Assembly (NCBI GenBank): GCA_023955335.1
Contig: JAGSGF010000005.1
Location: 1-64,000, forward strand
Reading direction: 5' to 3'
DNA length: 64,000 nucleotides
Origin: Yoonia sp.
GTDB taxonomy: Bacteria; Pseudomonadota; Alphaproteobacteria; Rhodobacterales; Rhodobacteraceae
The notes under the pieces were generated by a model, which saw nothing but the letters and a program-made list of their open reading frames with translations, did no database searches and was not told the origin of the DNA. The position numbers and the translations under genes were made by a program. Below, in pieces: positions 54,370 to 63,093 of this stretch; the stretch's first letter is position 1; each line of letters starts with the position of its first letter.

Positions 54370-55557
54370 ATGTTTGCCCGTTTACCCAGTACCCGCAAGG
54401 CGATTGCATGTATTTTTGCGCTAATGTCATTTGTGTGGCTTGCCGCATGTGAGCCGATGGCCCCCGGGACCGCCAATAATAACAACGGCCAACGCATCGA
54501 CCCGAACGCACCCGTCCAAGTGGCGTTGCTTGTTCCCGGCGGATCGGGGGCTGGCACAGACAATTTGCTGGCATCCGACCTCGAAAATGCCGCCCGCTTG
54601 GCGATTTCAGACCTGAACGGCATCCGCATCGACTTGCGTGTCTATAACACCGGGGCCGATCCCGTTGTCGCCGCATCTGTTGCATCACAAGCAGTCAACG
54701 ACGGTGCAAAAATCATATTAGGCCCGCTATTTGGAGAGGCTTCCAATGCAGCGGGTATTGCTGTCGCAAGCCGCAACGTCAACGTGCTCGCGTTTTCCAA
54801 CAACACCGCCATTGCTGGCGGGAACGTATTTGTTTTGGGTGCGACATTCCAAAACACAGCCAAACGCTTGGTCCAGTATTCCGGTCGCCAAGGGATCAAC
54901 CGCTATGCTGTTGTCCACGGCGCTGACGTTGCAGGCGAAGCAGGGCGTGATGCCATTACAACGGCCGTGCGCAACAACGGCGGACAAGTGTCCAGCATCG
55001 AAAGCTATCCGCTATCCCAGCAAGGCATCGTCAGCTCGGCGCGACGGATCGCTGCATCCACCAAAGCAGGCGGCGCAGATGCTGTTTTCATGACGGCGGG
55101 CGTGAATGCGGACTTGCCTATCTTGGCGACGGCACTGCCAGAGGCAGGCATCAATCCTGCCATCACACGCTATATCGGCCTTACACGGTGGAGCGCGGCC
55201 CCCCAAGCACTGGCACTGCCCGGCCTGCAAGGCGGCATATTCACCCTGCCCGACCAAGGCATGAAGAACCTGTTTGAAAGCCGTTATGCCGCCGCTTATG
55301 GCAATAATCCGCATCCATTTGCAGGATTGGCCTATGACGGAATTGCAGCAATTGGCGCGCTTGTCGCAAATGGCAGTACAAACGCGTTGACCAAACAGGC
55401 GTTGACGTCTCCGCAGGGTTTCCAAGGCACTGCAGGCATCTTCCGCTTACTGCCCAACGGACAAAATGAACGCGGATTGGCCGTGGCGACTGTTCGCGAC
55501 GGCGCTATTGTTGTCCTTGAACCTGCGCCACGCAGCTTTGGCGGTGCAGGTTTCTAA
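54370..55557 (+). CDS. LpoA-like penicillin-binding protein activator lipoprotein
   Basis: This 395-residue protein has a lipoprotein signal with lipobox WLAAC and a type 1 periplasmic-binding fold: VQVALLVPGGSG, IILGPLFGEASNAAG, NVLAFSNNTAIAGGNVFVLG, RYAVVHGADVAG. The C-domain of LpoA-type proteins has this fold and activates peptidoglycan synthases. The rsmI/yraN/LpoA neighbourhood is conserved in many proteobacteria (yraM-yraN), which supports the call. An upstream TTG (54364) is a less likely start. Confidence 0.87.
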   Translation: MFARLPSTRKAIACIFALMSFVWLAACEPMAPGTANNNNGQRIDPNAPVQVALLVPGGSGAGTDNLLASDLENAARLAISDLNGIRIDLRVYNTGADPVVAASVASQAVNDGAKIILGPLFGEASNAAGIAVASRNVNVLAFSNNTAIAGGNVFVLGATFQNTAKRLVQYSGRQGINRYAVVHGADVAGEAGRDAITTAVRNNGGQVSSIESYPLSQQGIVSSARRIAASTKAGGADAVFMTAGVNADLPILATALPEAGINPAITRYIGLTRWSAAPQALALPGLQGGIFTLPDQGMKNLFESRYAAAYGNNPHPFAGLAYDGIAAIGALVANGSTNALTKQALTSPQGFQGTAGIFRLLPNGQNERGLAVATVRDGAIVVLEPAPRSFGGAGF

Positions 55558-55560
55558 ACA

Positions 55561-58335
55561 ATGCTGACCCAAGCCCAACCTTTGGATACGCCGGATGGAT
55601 TAATCTGTCCGGCGTCTTCTATTTTTGACGCGGCATCCGTGCGCGCACAGTTCATCGCAGCCATTGCTGATACCAAAGATGCCCGCGACATACGTCAAGC
55701 AACTGTCGCGATCCTGCGCGACGCCCAAGCCGCAGGCCGCCAGTTGATTACTGATGCATTTGTCGCCGACCCATTTAACGCCCGCCCGACAACACGCGCC
55801 TTTAGCTGGCTGACTGATCAAATCGTCAAAGAAGCGTTATATGTGGCGACTTACCATCTGCACCCACTGCCCAACCCAACAAGCGGTGAACGGCTGTCAC
55901 TGATTGCTGTTGGTGGCTATGGACGCGGTGAAATGGCCCCACAATCGGACGTCGACCTGCTATTTCTGACGCCCTATAAGATCACCCCTTGGGCCGAAAG
56001 CGTGATTGAATCGATGCTGTATATCCTCTGGGATCTAAAGCTGAAGGTTGGCCACGCCAGCCGCACCGTCAAAGATTGCATTCGCCTTGCGCGCGAAGAT
56101 TTTACCATCCGCACATCGCTGGTCGAATACCGCCATATCGCGGGCGATGCCGCCCTTGCTGTGAAATTGGGTGAAAGGCTTTGGACCGAACTATTCCAAT
56201 CCACCGCCCCTGAATTCATCGAAGCCAAACTTGACGAACGCGCTGAGCGGCACCGCAAACAAGGCGGACAACGCTATGTTGTCGAGCCAAATGTCAAAGA
56301 AGGCAAAGGCGGACTGCGCGATCTACAGTCCCTTTATTGGATCGGCAAATACGTCAACGGCGTGAAAAACGCGTCCGAATTGATCGACCACAAGGTCTTC
56401 ACTCAGGACGAATACGAGAAATTTCGCAAAGCCGAAGATTTTCTGTGGGCCGTACGTTGCCACCTGCACCTGCTGACAAACCGTCCGATGGATCAGCTGA
56501 CTTTTGACCTGCAGGTCGATGTCGCAGCCCGCATGGGGTACAAAGACGGCGGCGGACGCCGTGCGGTTGAACATTTCATGCAGGCCTATTTCCGGCGCGC
56601 CACCCAAGTCGGCGAACTGACTCGCATCTTTTTGACCGCCCAAGAAGCCGCGCATACAAAGCCCGCTCCCATGCTGGAACGGCTATTCAAACGTCGTAAA
56701 AAGACCAAGCCGCCTTATGCGATCTTGCAAAACCGGATCACGGTCGCGGACGTGGATGCATTTCTGGCCGACCCGCTGAATATTCTCCGGATATTTGAAG
56801 AGGCCTTACGCACTGGCACCCTGCTGCATCCCGACGCCATGCGCCTGCTGTCAGCCAACCTGCATTTAATCGATGCCGACATGCAAAGCAGCAAAGTCGC
56901 CGCAAAACTGTTTCTGGACACGATGCTGAAACACGGCAACCCCGAACGAGGCCTGCGCCGCATGAACGAGCTTGGCATCCTTGGTGCGTTCATTCCAGAA
57001 TTTGCCCCGATCGTCGCGATGATGCAGTTCAATATGTACCATCACTACACCGTTGACGAACACACGATCCAATGCATCAGCCACCTTGCGCAAATCGAAC
57101 GCGAGGAGCTGATCGAAGAGCTGCCCGTCGCGTCGTCCATCCTGAAAGGCGGGATCAACCGCCGCGTGATGTATGTGGCGCTGCTGCTGCATGACATCGG
57201 CAAGGGCCGCCCCGAGGATCATTCGATCCTTGGCGCACAGATTGCCCGCGTCGTGGCCCCACGCTTGGGCCTATCCAAGAAAGACTGCGACACTGTCGAA
57301 TGGTTGATCCGCTATCACTTGCTGATGTCCGATGTGGCCCAAAAACGCGACATTTCCGAACCGCGCACCGTGCGCGACTTTGCCAAAATGGTGAAAACCG
57401 TCGAGCGCCTTGATCTGCTTACAGTGTTAACTGTCTGCGATATTCGCGGCGTGGGGCCCGGCACGTGGAACAATTGGAAGGCTGTGCTGATCCGTAATCT
57501 ACACAAAGCCACCCGCGACGCGCTTGAAAACGGGCTTGAAGACCTTAACCGCGAGACCCGCGAAACCGAGTCCAAGCGGGCCTTGCGCATCGCACTTTCC
57601 GATTGGGAACCAAAAGCTATTCGCGCAGAAACAAGTCGTCACTACGGGCCTTATTGGCAGGGCCTACCTCTGGCTACCCACCGCATTTTTGCGGATCTTT
57701 TGCGCGATGTGAACGATGACGAAATCAGTATCGATCTGATGCTCGACGAGGACCGCGACGCAACGCGTGCCTGTCTTGCGATGGTCGACCATCCGGGTCT
57801 GTTTTGCCGGATGACAGGTGCGCTTGCGCTTGTTGGTGCAAACGTCGTGGACGCGCGGACCTATACATCAAAAGACGGCTACGCGACCGCCGTGTTCTGG
57901 ATTCAAGACGCCGATGGTCACCCCTACGAGAAATCCCGCATGCCGCGTCTGCGCAAGATGATTTCGCGCACCCTGCGTGGCGAAATCGTCGCCCGCGACG
58001 CGCTCAAGGACCGCGACAAGATCAAGAAACGCGAGCGCGCCTTTCGCGTCCCGACCCATATCACGTTCGACAACACTGGGTCCGAAATTTACACGATCAT
58101 CGAGGTCGATACCCGCGACCGCCCCGGGCTTTTGTATGACCTGACACGCACGCTTGCGAATAATTACGTCTATATCGCCAGCGCCGTGATCGCGACTTTC
58201 GGGGAACAGGTTGTTGATACGTTTTACGTCAAAGATATGGTTGGCCTGAAGTACCACAGCCAAGACAAGCGCGATGCGTTAGAGCAGAAATTGCGCGAGG
58301 CGATTTTGCAGGGCGTCGAAAGGGCCACCTCATGA
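55561..58335 (+). CDS. glnD: [Protein-PII] uridylyltransferase / uridylyl-removing enzyme
   Basis: The 924-residue sensor of nitrogen status uridylylates PII proteins when glutamine is low. The order is a nucleotidyltransferase domain (VGGYGRGEMAPQSDVDLLFL), a PII-UTase linker, an HD domain (LLHDIGKGRPEDHS) and two C-terminal ACT domains (VDHPGLFCRMTGALAL; VDTRDRPGLLYDLTRTL). Length is typical for alphaproteobacteria. It overlaps murJ by 4 bases, and lies 3 bases after the LpoA-like gene. Confidence 0.97.
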   Translation: MLTQAQPLDTPDGLICPASSIFDAASVRAQFIAAIADTKDARDIRQATVAILRDAQAAGRQLITDAFVADPFNARPTTRAFSWLTDQIVKEALYVATYHLHPLPNPTSGERLSLIAVGGYGRGEMAPQSDVDLLFLTPYKITPWAESVIESMLYILWDLKLKVGHASRTVKDCIRLAREDFTIRTSLVEYRHIAGDAALAVKLGERLWTELFQSTAPEFIEAKLDERAERHRKQGGQRYVVEPNVKEGKGGLRDLQSLYWIGKYVNGVKNASELIDHKVFTQDEYEKFRKAEDFLWAVRCHLHLLTNRPMDQLTFDLQVDVAARMGYKDGGGRRAVEHFMQAYFRRATQVGELTRIFLTAQEAAHTKPAPMLERLFKRRKKTKPPYAILQNRITVADVDAFLADPLNILRIFEEALRTGTLLHPDAMRLLSANLHLIDADMQSSKVAAKLFLDTMLKHGNPERGLRRMNELGILGAFIPEFAPIVAMMQFNMYHHYTVDEHTIQCISHLAQIEREELIEELPVASSILKGGINRRVMYVALLLHDIGKGRPEDHSILGAQIARVVAPRLGLSKKDCDTVEWLIRYHLLMSDVAQKRDISEPRTVRDFAKMVKTVERLDLLTVLTVCDIRGVGPGTWNNWKAVLIRNLHKATRDALENGLEDLNRETRETESKRALRIALSDWEPKAIRAETSRHYGPYWQGLPLATHRIFADLLRDVNDDEISIDLMLDEDRDATRACLAMVDHPGLFCRMTGALALVGANVVDARTYTSKDGYATAVFWIQDADGHPYEKSRMPRLRKMISRTLRGEIVARDALKDRDKIKKRERAFRVPTHITFDNTGSEIYTIIEVDTRDRPGLLYDLTRTLANNYVYIASAVIATFGEQVVDTFYVKDMVGLKYHSQDKRDALEQKLREAILQGVERATS

Positions 58336-59882
58336 AACCCATCCGCTTGATGGCTGGATTTTTCACCGTGGGTATTTGGACGCTGCTAAGCCGTGTGATG
58401 GGCTTTGTCCGTGACATCATGATCGCGAGCTATTTGGGCACCGGACCTGTCGCCGAAGCCTTCCTTGTGGCGTTTTCCTTGCCAAATCTGTTCCGCCGTT
58501 TCTTTGCCGAAGGCGCGTTTAACATGGCCTTTGTGCCGATGTTTTCCAAAAAGTTCGAAGGCGACGATGACCCCGCGCAGTTTGCCCAAGACGCGTTTGT
58601 TGGTATGGCGTTTCTGCTGACGGTGTTCACCACGATCGGCATCATCGCGATGCCCGCATTGGTCGCTGCAATGGCATCCGGATTCATGGCAAACGAACGG
58701 TTCGATCTGGCTGTCACTTATGGCCGTATCGCGTTTCCTTACATCCTGTTCATCTCGCTGTCCGCGCTACTGTCAGGCGTTTTGAACGCGACGGGCCGCT
58801 TTGTCGCGGCCGCCGCAGCCCCCGTTCTGCTGAACGTGATCTTTATTGCAGCCCTGATCATCACCGCCTTGGTCATGGACCCCACCCAATTTGATATCGG
58901 CACATCGCTGGCTTGGGCCGTGCCCATCGGCGGTATTGCACAAATGGCCCTCGTGTTCATCGCGGCACGTCGCGCAGGGTTCCCGATGCGCCTGCGTTTG
59001 CCGAAACTCACGCCCGACCTCAAGCGCCTCGCGCTTATCGCCGCCCCTGCTGCGTTGGCGGGTGGTGTCGTGCAGATCAACCTGCTTGTGGGCCGCCAAG
59101 TCGCCAGTTTTTTCGATGGCGCAGTTGCTTGGCTGAACTACGCTGACCGTCTGTACCAGCTACCCTTGGGCGTGGTTGGCATTGCAATTGGCGTGGTCCT
59201 TTTGCCTGACCTATCGCGGCGGCTGCGTGCAGACGATCACGCCGGCGGGCGCGACGCGTTTAACCGCGCAAGCGAGCTGTCTCTGGCGCTGACAATCCCC
59301 GCATCAGTCGCGTTAATGGTCATTCCTGTGCCACTTGTCAGCGTGTTGTTTGAACGCGGAGCATTCACATCCGACGACACAATGGCAACCGCAATGGCCG
59401 TGGCAATCTACGGCCTTGGCCTACCTGCATTCGTCTTGCAGAAAACACTGCAGCCACTTTTCTTTGCCCGCGAAGACACCAAGCGCCCATTTTATTACGC
59501 GCTCGCGGCAATGGCGATCAACCTCGTCCTTGCGATCGGGCTTTCCTACTATATCGGGTTTATCGCGGCGGCTGTTGGCACAACGATGACCGGCTGGGTC
59601 ATGGTCCTGATGCTTGCACGCGGCGCACGCACGATGGGCGACGCCGCCAAGTTCGACGCGCGTTTCCGCAAACGGATTTGGCGGATTGTCGGTGCATCAG
59701 GGGCGATGGGGGTGATTTTGCTGCTCGCCGAATTGATCCTGTCGCCATTCTTTGGCATGGCAAGCTGGCGTTATCTGGCGCTGCTGGTTTTGGTCGCTAT
59801 TGGCGTCTTTAGCTATTTCGGGATCGGCCAATTGATCGGTGCATTCCGTTTGGGTGAATTCCGCAGTGCAATGCGCCGTTAG
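58332..59882 (+). CDS. murJ: Lipid II flippase MurJ
   Basis: This 516-residue integral membrane protein has 13-14 hydrophobic segments and MurJ signatures: LSRVMGFVRDIMIASYLG, FRRFFAEGAFNMAFVPMF, LYQLPLGVVGIAIGVVLLP and KTLQPLFFAREDTKRPF. It moves lipid II across the inner membrane for peptidoglycan synthesis. It is coupled to glnD and overlaps the convergent rhomboid gene by 4 bases. Confidence 0.96.
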   Translation: MKPIRLMAGFFTVGIWTLLSRVMGFVRDIMIASYLGTGPVAEAFLVAFSLPNLFRRFFAEGAFNMAFVPMFSKKFEGDDDPAQFAQDAFVGMAFLLTVFTTIGIIAMPALVAAMASGFMANERFDLAVTYGRIAFPYILFISLSALLSGVLNATGRFVAAAAAPVLLNVIFIAALIITALVMDPTQFDIGTSLAWAVPIGGIAQMALVFIAARRAGFPMRLRLPKLTPDLKRLALIAAPAALAGGVVQINLLVGRQVASFFDGAVAWLNYADRLYQLPLGVVGIAIGVVLLPDLSRRLRADDHAGGRDAFNRASELSLALTIPASVALMVIPVPLVSVLFERGAFTSDDTMATAMAVAIYGLGLPAFVLQKTLQPLFFAREDTKRPFYYALAAMAINLVLAIGLSYYIGFIAAAVGTTMTGWVMVLMLARGARTMGDAAKFDARFRKRIWRIVGASGAMGVILLLAELILSPFFGMASWRYLALLVLVAIGVFSYFGIGQLIGAFRLGEFRSAMRR

Positions 59883-60559
59883 GACCGTTCACGCAGCTTG
59901 GTGACCAAGGCAGTCCAGCCACCGGGTGCGGCGATCGTGGACACGGAAAACCCGAATACAAAGGCCGCCAGTTCAGCGATCCAAACAGGGCTCGACCCGA
60001 ACAGGAGGCCAAATAGCAGCTGCAGACCAAGCAGAAAGCCAATCAGCTGAAATGCTTTCAACTGGCTTTGCCCTGACGCCCCAAGGTGCAGCCAGATCAG
60101 ATAGGTATAGGCGCCAATTAGCCCGTAAACGGCAGGGTATATCCCCAAAAGCGGTATATTTCTTTCGGCGAATAGACCGAAAACCACAGCGCCAAAGATC
60201 ATCGACCCAAAGACGACCAGCAAAACGGCACCTGCGCTGAACACGTCCCCCACAAATTTGCCCAAAGCCAACAAAAGGGCGGCCGCAAACAACGCTTGGG
60301 TAAAGCTGGCGTGTACGAATCCATAGGTCACGAACCGCTTGATCAGGTTCAGGCTGTAATCCCCAACGCTCATGACACGGTCCAAGACGGCGGGTGAAAA
60401 CCCATAGTCCTGCATCGCAGCCAATCGCCAACCGATTCCCTGTGGACCCCCGATCATGCCTGCGGCGGCAGCAGACAAAACCAATTCGACCAAGACCACG
60501 ATCAGGCACAGCACGATCACCACAGGCGGGATCGGATTGACGGCGGGTTCATGTTGCAT
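59879..60559 (-). CDS. Rhomboid-like membrane protein lacking catalytic residues
   Basis: The 226-residue protein has six or seven membrane segments and rhomboid landmarks: YGFVHASFTQALFAA (His83 of the TM2 region), then LGIYPAVYGLIGAYTYL and WIAELAAFVFGF. The catalytic GxSG is replaced by G139-I-Y141-P, and the TM6 His by Glu196; the second TM2 His and Asn positions are Gln88 and Ala92. It therefore looks like a pseudoprotease. Start ATG 60559; a longer frame from 60664 crosses trpS. Function unknown. Confidence 0.78.
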   Translation of the reverse strand: MQHEPAVNPIPPVVIVLCLIVVLVELVLSAAAAGMIGGPQGIGWRLAAMQDYGFSPAVLDRVMSVGDYSLNLIKRFVTYGFVHASFTQALFAAALLLALGKFVGDVFSAGAVLLVVFGSMIFGAVVFGLFAERNIPLLGIYPAVYGLIGAYTYLIWLHLGASGQSQLKAFQLIGFLLGLQLLFGLLFGSSPVWIAELAAFVFGFSVSTIAAPGGWTALVTKLRERS

Positions 60560-60591
60560 GGGCGTACCTATCGGAGCGGTTGAAATTCTAG

Positions 60592-60642
60592 GGTCGGTCT
60601 GGCATGGGTATGCGCAATTGACCCATAAATCCAGACCGGACC
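60592..60642. promoter_or_regulatory. Large hairpin abutting the trpS start
   Basis: GGTC plus GGTCTGG (60592-60602) pairs with CCAGACC and GACC (60631-60642, one G bulged), and ATGGGT (60604-60609) pairs with ACCCAT (60621-60626) inside. The structure fills most of the gap between the divergent rhomboid gene and trpS and ends 6 bases before the trpS ATG, which has no clear Shine-Dalgarno site. Translational or transcriptional control is inferred. Confidence 0.5.
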
Positions 60643-60648
60643 GATCCC

Positions 60649-61665
60649 ATGACAGATACCACATTCACACCGCGCGTTTTTTCAGGGATAAAACCCTCTG
60701 GTGGCTTACAACTTGGCAACTATCTAGGCGCGATCAAACGGTTCGTGGGCATGCAAGGGCAGATGGAAACCATTTATTGCGTCGTCGACATGCATGCGAT
60801 CACAGTTTGGCAGGATCCCGCCGAGCTTGCGAATGCCACACGCGAAGTGGCTGCCGGGTATTTGGCCGCAGGCCTTGATCCAGAAAAATCCATCTTGTTC
60901 AACCAGTCGCAAGTGTCTGCCCATGCAGAGCTTGGCTGGATCTTCAACTGCGTCGCACGTGTCGGTTGGATGAACCGCATGACCCAATTCAAGGACAAGG
61001 CTGGCAGCAACGCAGAGAAACATTCACTTGGGCTTTATGCCTATCCTGCGCTGATGGCGGCTGACATTTTGCTGTACCACGCGACGCATGTGCCCGTGGG
61101 CGAAGACCAAAAACAGCACGTCGAGCTAACCCGCGACATCGCGGCAAAGTTCAACCATGACTATAAGGTGGATTTCTTTCCGATAACCACGCCGGTGATC
61201 GATGGCCCTGCGACCCGCGTAATGAACCTGCGCGACGGGACCAAAAAGATGTCCAAGTCCGGGGAAAGCGACATGGAACGCATCAACATGACCGATGATG
61301 CAGACAAAATCGCTAAGAAGTTCAAAAAGGCGAAGACAGACCCAGAACCATTGCCAGAGACCGTCGAAGGGCTGGCTGATCGCCCAGAAGCACGCAATCT
61401 GGTCGAAATCTACGCGGCGCTGAACGACACAACTGCAGCAGATGTTATGGCCGAATACGCAGGTGCACAGTGGGGCCGGTTTAAGCCCGCGCTGGCCGAT
61501 CTTGCAGTGTCCAAATTGGCGCCAATTTCTACAGAGATGGCCCGCTTCATGGACGACCCTGCCGAGATTGACCGCATCTTGGGCGGCGGCGCCGCGCGCG
61601 CACGCGAAATCGCCGAGCCAATCCTGCGGAAAACCTACGACATCGTTGGCATGCTGCGCAGCTAA
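60649..61665 (+). CDS. trpS: Tryptophan--tRNA ligase
   Basis: This 338-residue class I synthetase charges tRNA-Trp. The HIGH-type motif is in [18 protein letters not shown], the DxQ-type segment is [15 protein letters not shown], and the KMSKS loop reads [10 protein letters not shown]. Start and length are normal for bacterial TrpRS. A strong hairpin lies directly upstream. The usp gene follows after 60 bases. Confidence 0.97.
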   Translation: MTDTTFTPRVFSGIKPSGGLQLGNYLGAIKRFVGMQGQMETIYCVVDMHAITVWQDPAELANATREVAAGYLAAGLDPEKSILFNQSQVSAHAELGWIFNCVARVGWMNRMTQFKDKAGSNAEKHSLGLYAYPALMAADILLYHATHVPVGEDQKQHVELTRDIAAKFNHDYKVDFFPITTPVIDGPATRVMNLRDGTKKMSKSGESDMERINMTDDADKIAKKFKKAKTDPEPLPETVEGLADRPEARNLVEIYAALNDTTAADVMAEYAGAQWGRFKPALADLAVSKLAPISTEMARFMDDPAEIDRILGGGAARAREIAEPILRKTYDIVGMLRS

Positions 61666-61725
61666 CAGTTGCCAGTCGGTGCGCCTTGGGTCACACTTAT
61701 CCACGAACCACTTGAGGAAGACACC

Positions 61726-62181
61726 ATGCGCAAGTTTCTCGTCGTATTGGATGACAGTCGTGAATGCCTGAACGCAATGCGCTTTGCCGCGATGCGTGCT
61801 GCCCATTCGGGTGGCGGCGTTGCAGTGTTGTCAATTATCGAGCCCGAAGAATTTAACCACTGGATCGGCGTTGGCGAATTGATGCGCGAAGAAGCCCGCG
61901 AGCGGATCGAGGTTCACTTTGAGGTCTTCGCAAAGTGGATGCGCGACAAGCAAAACATCGACCCCGAATTAATTATTCGCGAAGGCGAACCCCTGACCGA
62001 GATTATGGCCCAGATCAATGAAGACACCGAAATTGGCGTTTTGGTCTTGGGCGCGGGCACGGACAATAAGGGTCCCGGTCCTCTTGTGACTGCCCTGTCG
62101 CGGCAATCCGGTAGCTTGCCCGTCCCGATTACAATCGTACCCGGCGACTTGTCAAAAGAGTGGCTCGAGGCGATCACCTGA
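61726..62181 (+). CDS. Universal stress protein family
   Basis: The 151-residue protein is one Usp domain: FLVVLDDSRECLNAMRFAA at the N-terminus and LVLGAGTDNKGPGPLVTAL near the C-terminus, then PVPITIVPG. The G-2x-G-9x-G(S/T) ATP-binding motif is only loosely kept, so nucleotide binding is uncertain. ATG 61726 follows GAGGAAG. It may be read through from trpS. Confidence 0.88.
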   Translation: MRKFLVVLDDSRECLNAMRFAAMRAAHSGGGVAVLSIIEPEEFNHWIGVGELMREEARERIEVHFEVFAKWMRDKQNIDPELIIREGEPLTEIMAQINEDTEIGVLVLGAGTDNKGPGPLVTALSRQSGSLPVPITIVPGDLSKEWLEAIT

Positions 62182-62617
62182 TTCACAAACAGCCTCTGAT
62201 GTCTCAAAACAAAGCGGTGCATGCGCCGTTTTCGTTGAAGAATCGGCCGATATTGCGCTGATGCGCTAGTCACAAACGCGCGACGATGCTGAAACAATCA
62301 AGATAAATCACCCATCACGCTTTTGCGCGTGACCTGCAATCGTGATCGACGAAATCAGATCACTGCTATGTAGATGGCCGTAAAGCGCCCAATTTACCTC
62401 GGTTTTCGCACACCACTGCAGGCTTTAAGTGCGCACATAAACAGAACGGTGACACGTCACGATATGTTCAATTTCAAGGGTTTTTGCCCATCACAATGTC
62501 ATCGTTTTTTCGTGATCTCCGGCCCCCTTCCGCGTTCACATATTATGCCACATTCTTGAAAAATCGACAGCGTCAATCGTCGCAACAAGCAAACCAACAC
62601 TGTAGAAAGGCAACATC
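62182..62617. other. Gene-free intergenic stretch
   Basis: No gene is supported in these 436 bases. Two small inverted repeats are seen: TCACGC/GCGTGA at 62315-62332 and GTGATC/GATCAC at 62342-62363. The right end holds GAAAGG, the ribosome site of the small secreted protein. The rest is AT-richer and shows no recognisable promoter or RNA gene. Confidence 0.5.
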
Positions 62618-62950
62618 ATGTCCATTAAAAAATTCGCACTGATCGTTGCTGCACTTGCAGCAACTGCTTCGACAGCCTCCGCAGACAGCTACTTTGAGAT
62701 CGGGACCAACCGCGACCGCGGCACGATATTGGATCTTGGTCTTGTGCGCGCTGATGCTGACGGCATTGTCAGCATCTATGACTATACAAACGGCGTCCAA
62801 GGCGCGCTGCTGGGGTCAAAAACAGTCTTCGCGGGTGCAAACCCCGATGTGCGCGTCAACGTTGGCAACAACAACGCCTACGCCGTGCTCGCGGTTCTGG
62901 AAGTAAACGGCCAAGCCGTGACATCCAAGGACTTCGATCTCGTGAAATAA
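62618..62950 (+). CDS. Small secreted protein of unknown function
   Basis: This 110-residue protein has a signal peptide (MSIKKFALIVAALAATAST, cleavage after ASA) and an 88-residue mature domain with alternating beta-type text (YFEIGTNRDRGTILDLGLV, VRVNVGNNNAYAVLAVLEV). No cysteines. GAAAGG lies upstream of the ATG. A strong hairpin follows 28 bases after the stop. I do not recognise the family; a small periplasmic beta-fold protein is likely. Confidence 0.72.
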   Translation: MSIKKFALIVAALAATASTASADSYFEIGTNRDRGTILDLGLVRADADGIVSIYDYTNGVQGALLGSKTVFAGANPDVRVNVGNNNAYAVLAVLEVNGQAVTSKDFDLVK

Positions 62951-62977
62951 GCCGTTTGCGCGTTTACGAATGACCCG

Positions 62978-63016
62978 CAGCGGGTTGGCCGTTCTCTCTG
63001 GCCAACCCGCTGGGGT
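62978..63016 (+). terminator. Strong hairpin after the small secreted protein gene
   Basis: A 13-base perfect stem (CAGCGGGTTGGCC with GGCCAACCCGCTG) and a 9-base loop follow the gene. The tail is GGGTATTTTAG, a short T tract. It separates this gene from the nfu gene's control region. Confidence 0.75.
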
Positions 63017-63018
63017 AT

Positions 63019-63035
63019 TTTAGAATAGTTCCAAA
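63019..63035. promoter_or_regulatory. Irr-like (ICE) box upstream of the nfu gene
   Basis: TTTAGAA-TAG-TTCCAAA is a near-perfect 7-3-7 inverted repeat (one mismatched position). It resembles the iron-control element bound by Irr in alphaproteobacteria (TTTAGAA-N3-TTCTAAA, as I recall). It sits 2 bases upstream of a -35 TTGACG. Iron control of an Fe-S assembly gene would make sense. Confidence 0.42.
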
Positions 63036-63037
63036 CC

Positions 63038-63066
63038 TTGACGTGACCACCCAGCGGGCGCATATC
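63038..63066 (+). promoter_or_regulatory. Candidate promoter of the nfu gene
   Basis: TTGACG (63038-63043) and CATATC (63061-63066) are 17 bases apart. The -10 is modest. A perfect palindrome overlaps its end. Confidence 0.4.
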
Positions 63067-63079
63067 TAGCATCTAGATA
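63063..63079. promoter_or_regulatory. Perfect 17-base palindrome upstream of the nfu gene
   Basis: TATCTAG-CAT-CTAGATA is an exact 7-3-7 inverted repeat that overlaps the predicted -10 and transcription start, just before the ribosome site GAAAGG. This is a textbook position for a repressor operator. The regulator is unknown. Confidence 0.5.
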
Positions 63080-63093
63080 GAAAGGTTGATCCA

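Noticed and set aside
61697-61705. DnaA-box-like TTATCCACG
   Set aside because: A single near-match just upstream of a usp gene, with no cluster of boxes, AT-rich unwinding element or origin-type genes.
62197-62263. Short plus-strand frame of about 20 codons starting MSQNKAVH
   Set aside because: No ribosome site and too short, with no conserved feature.
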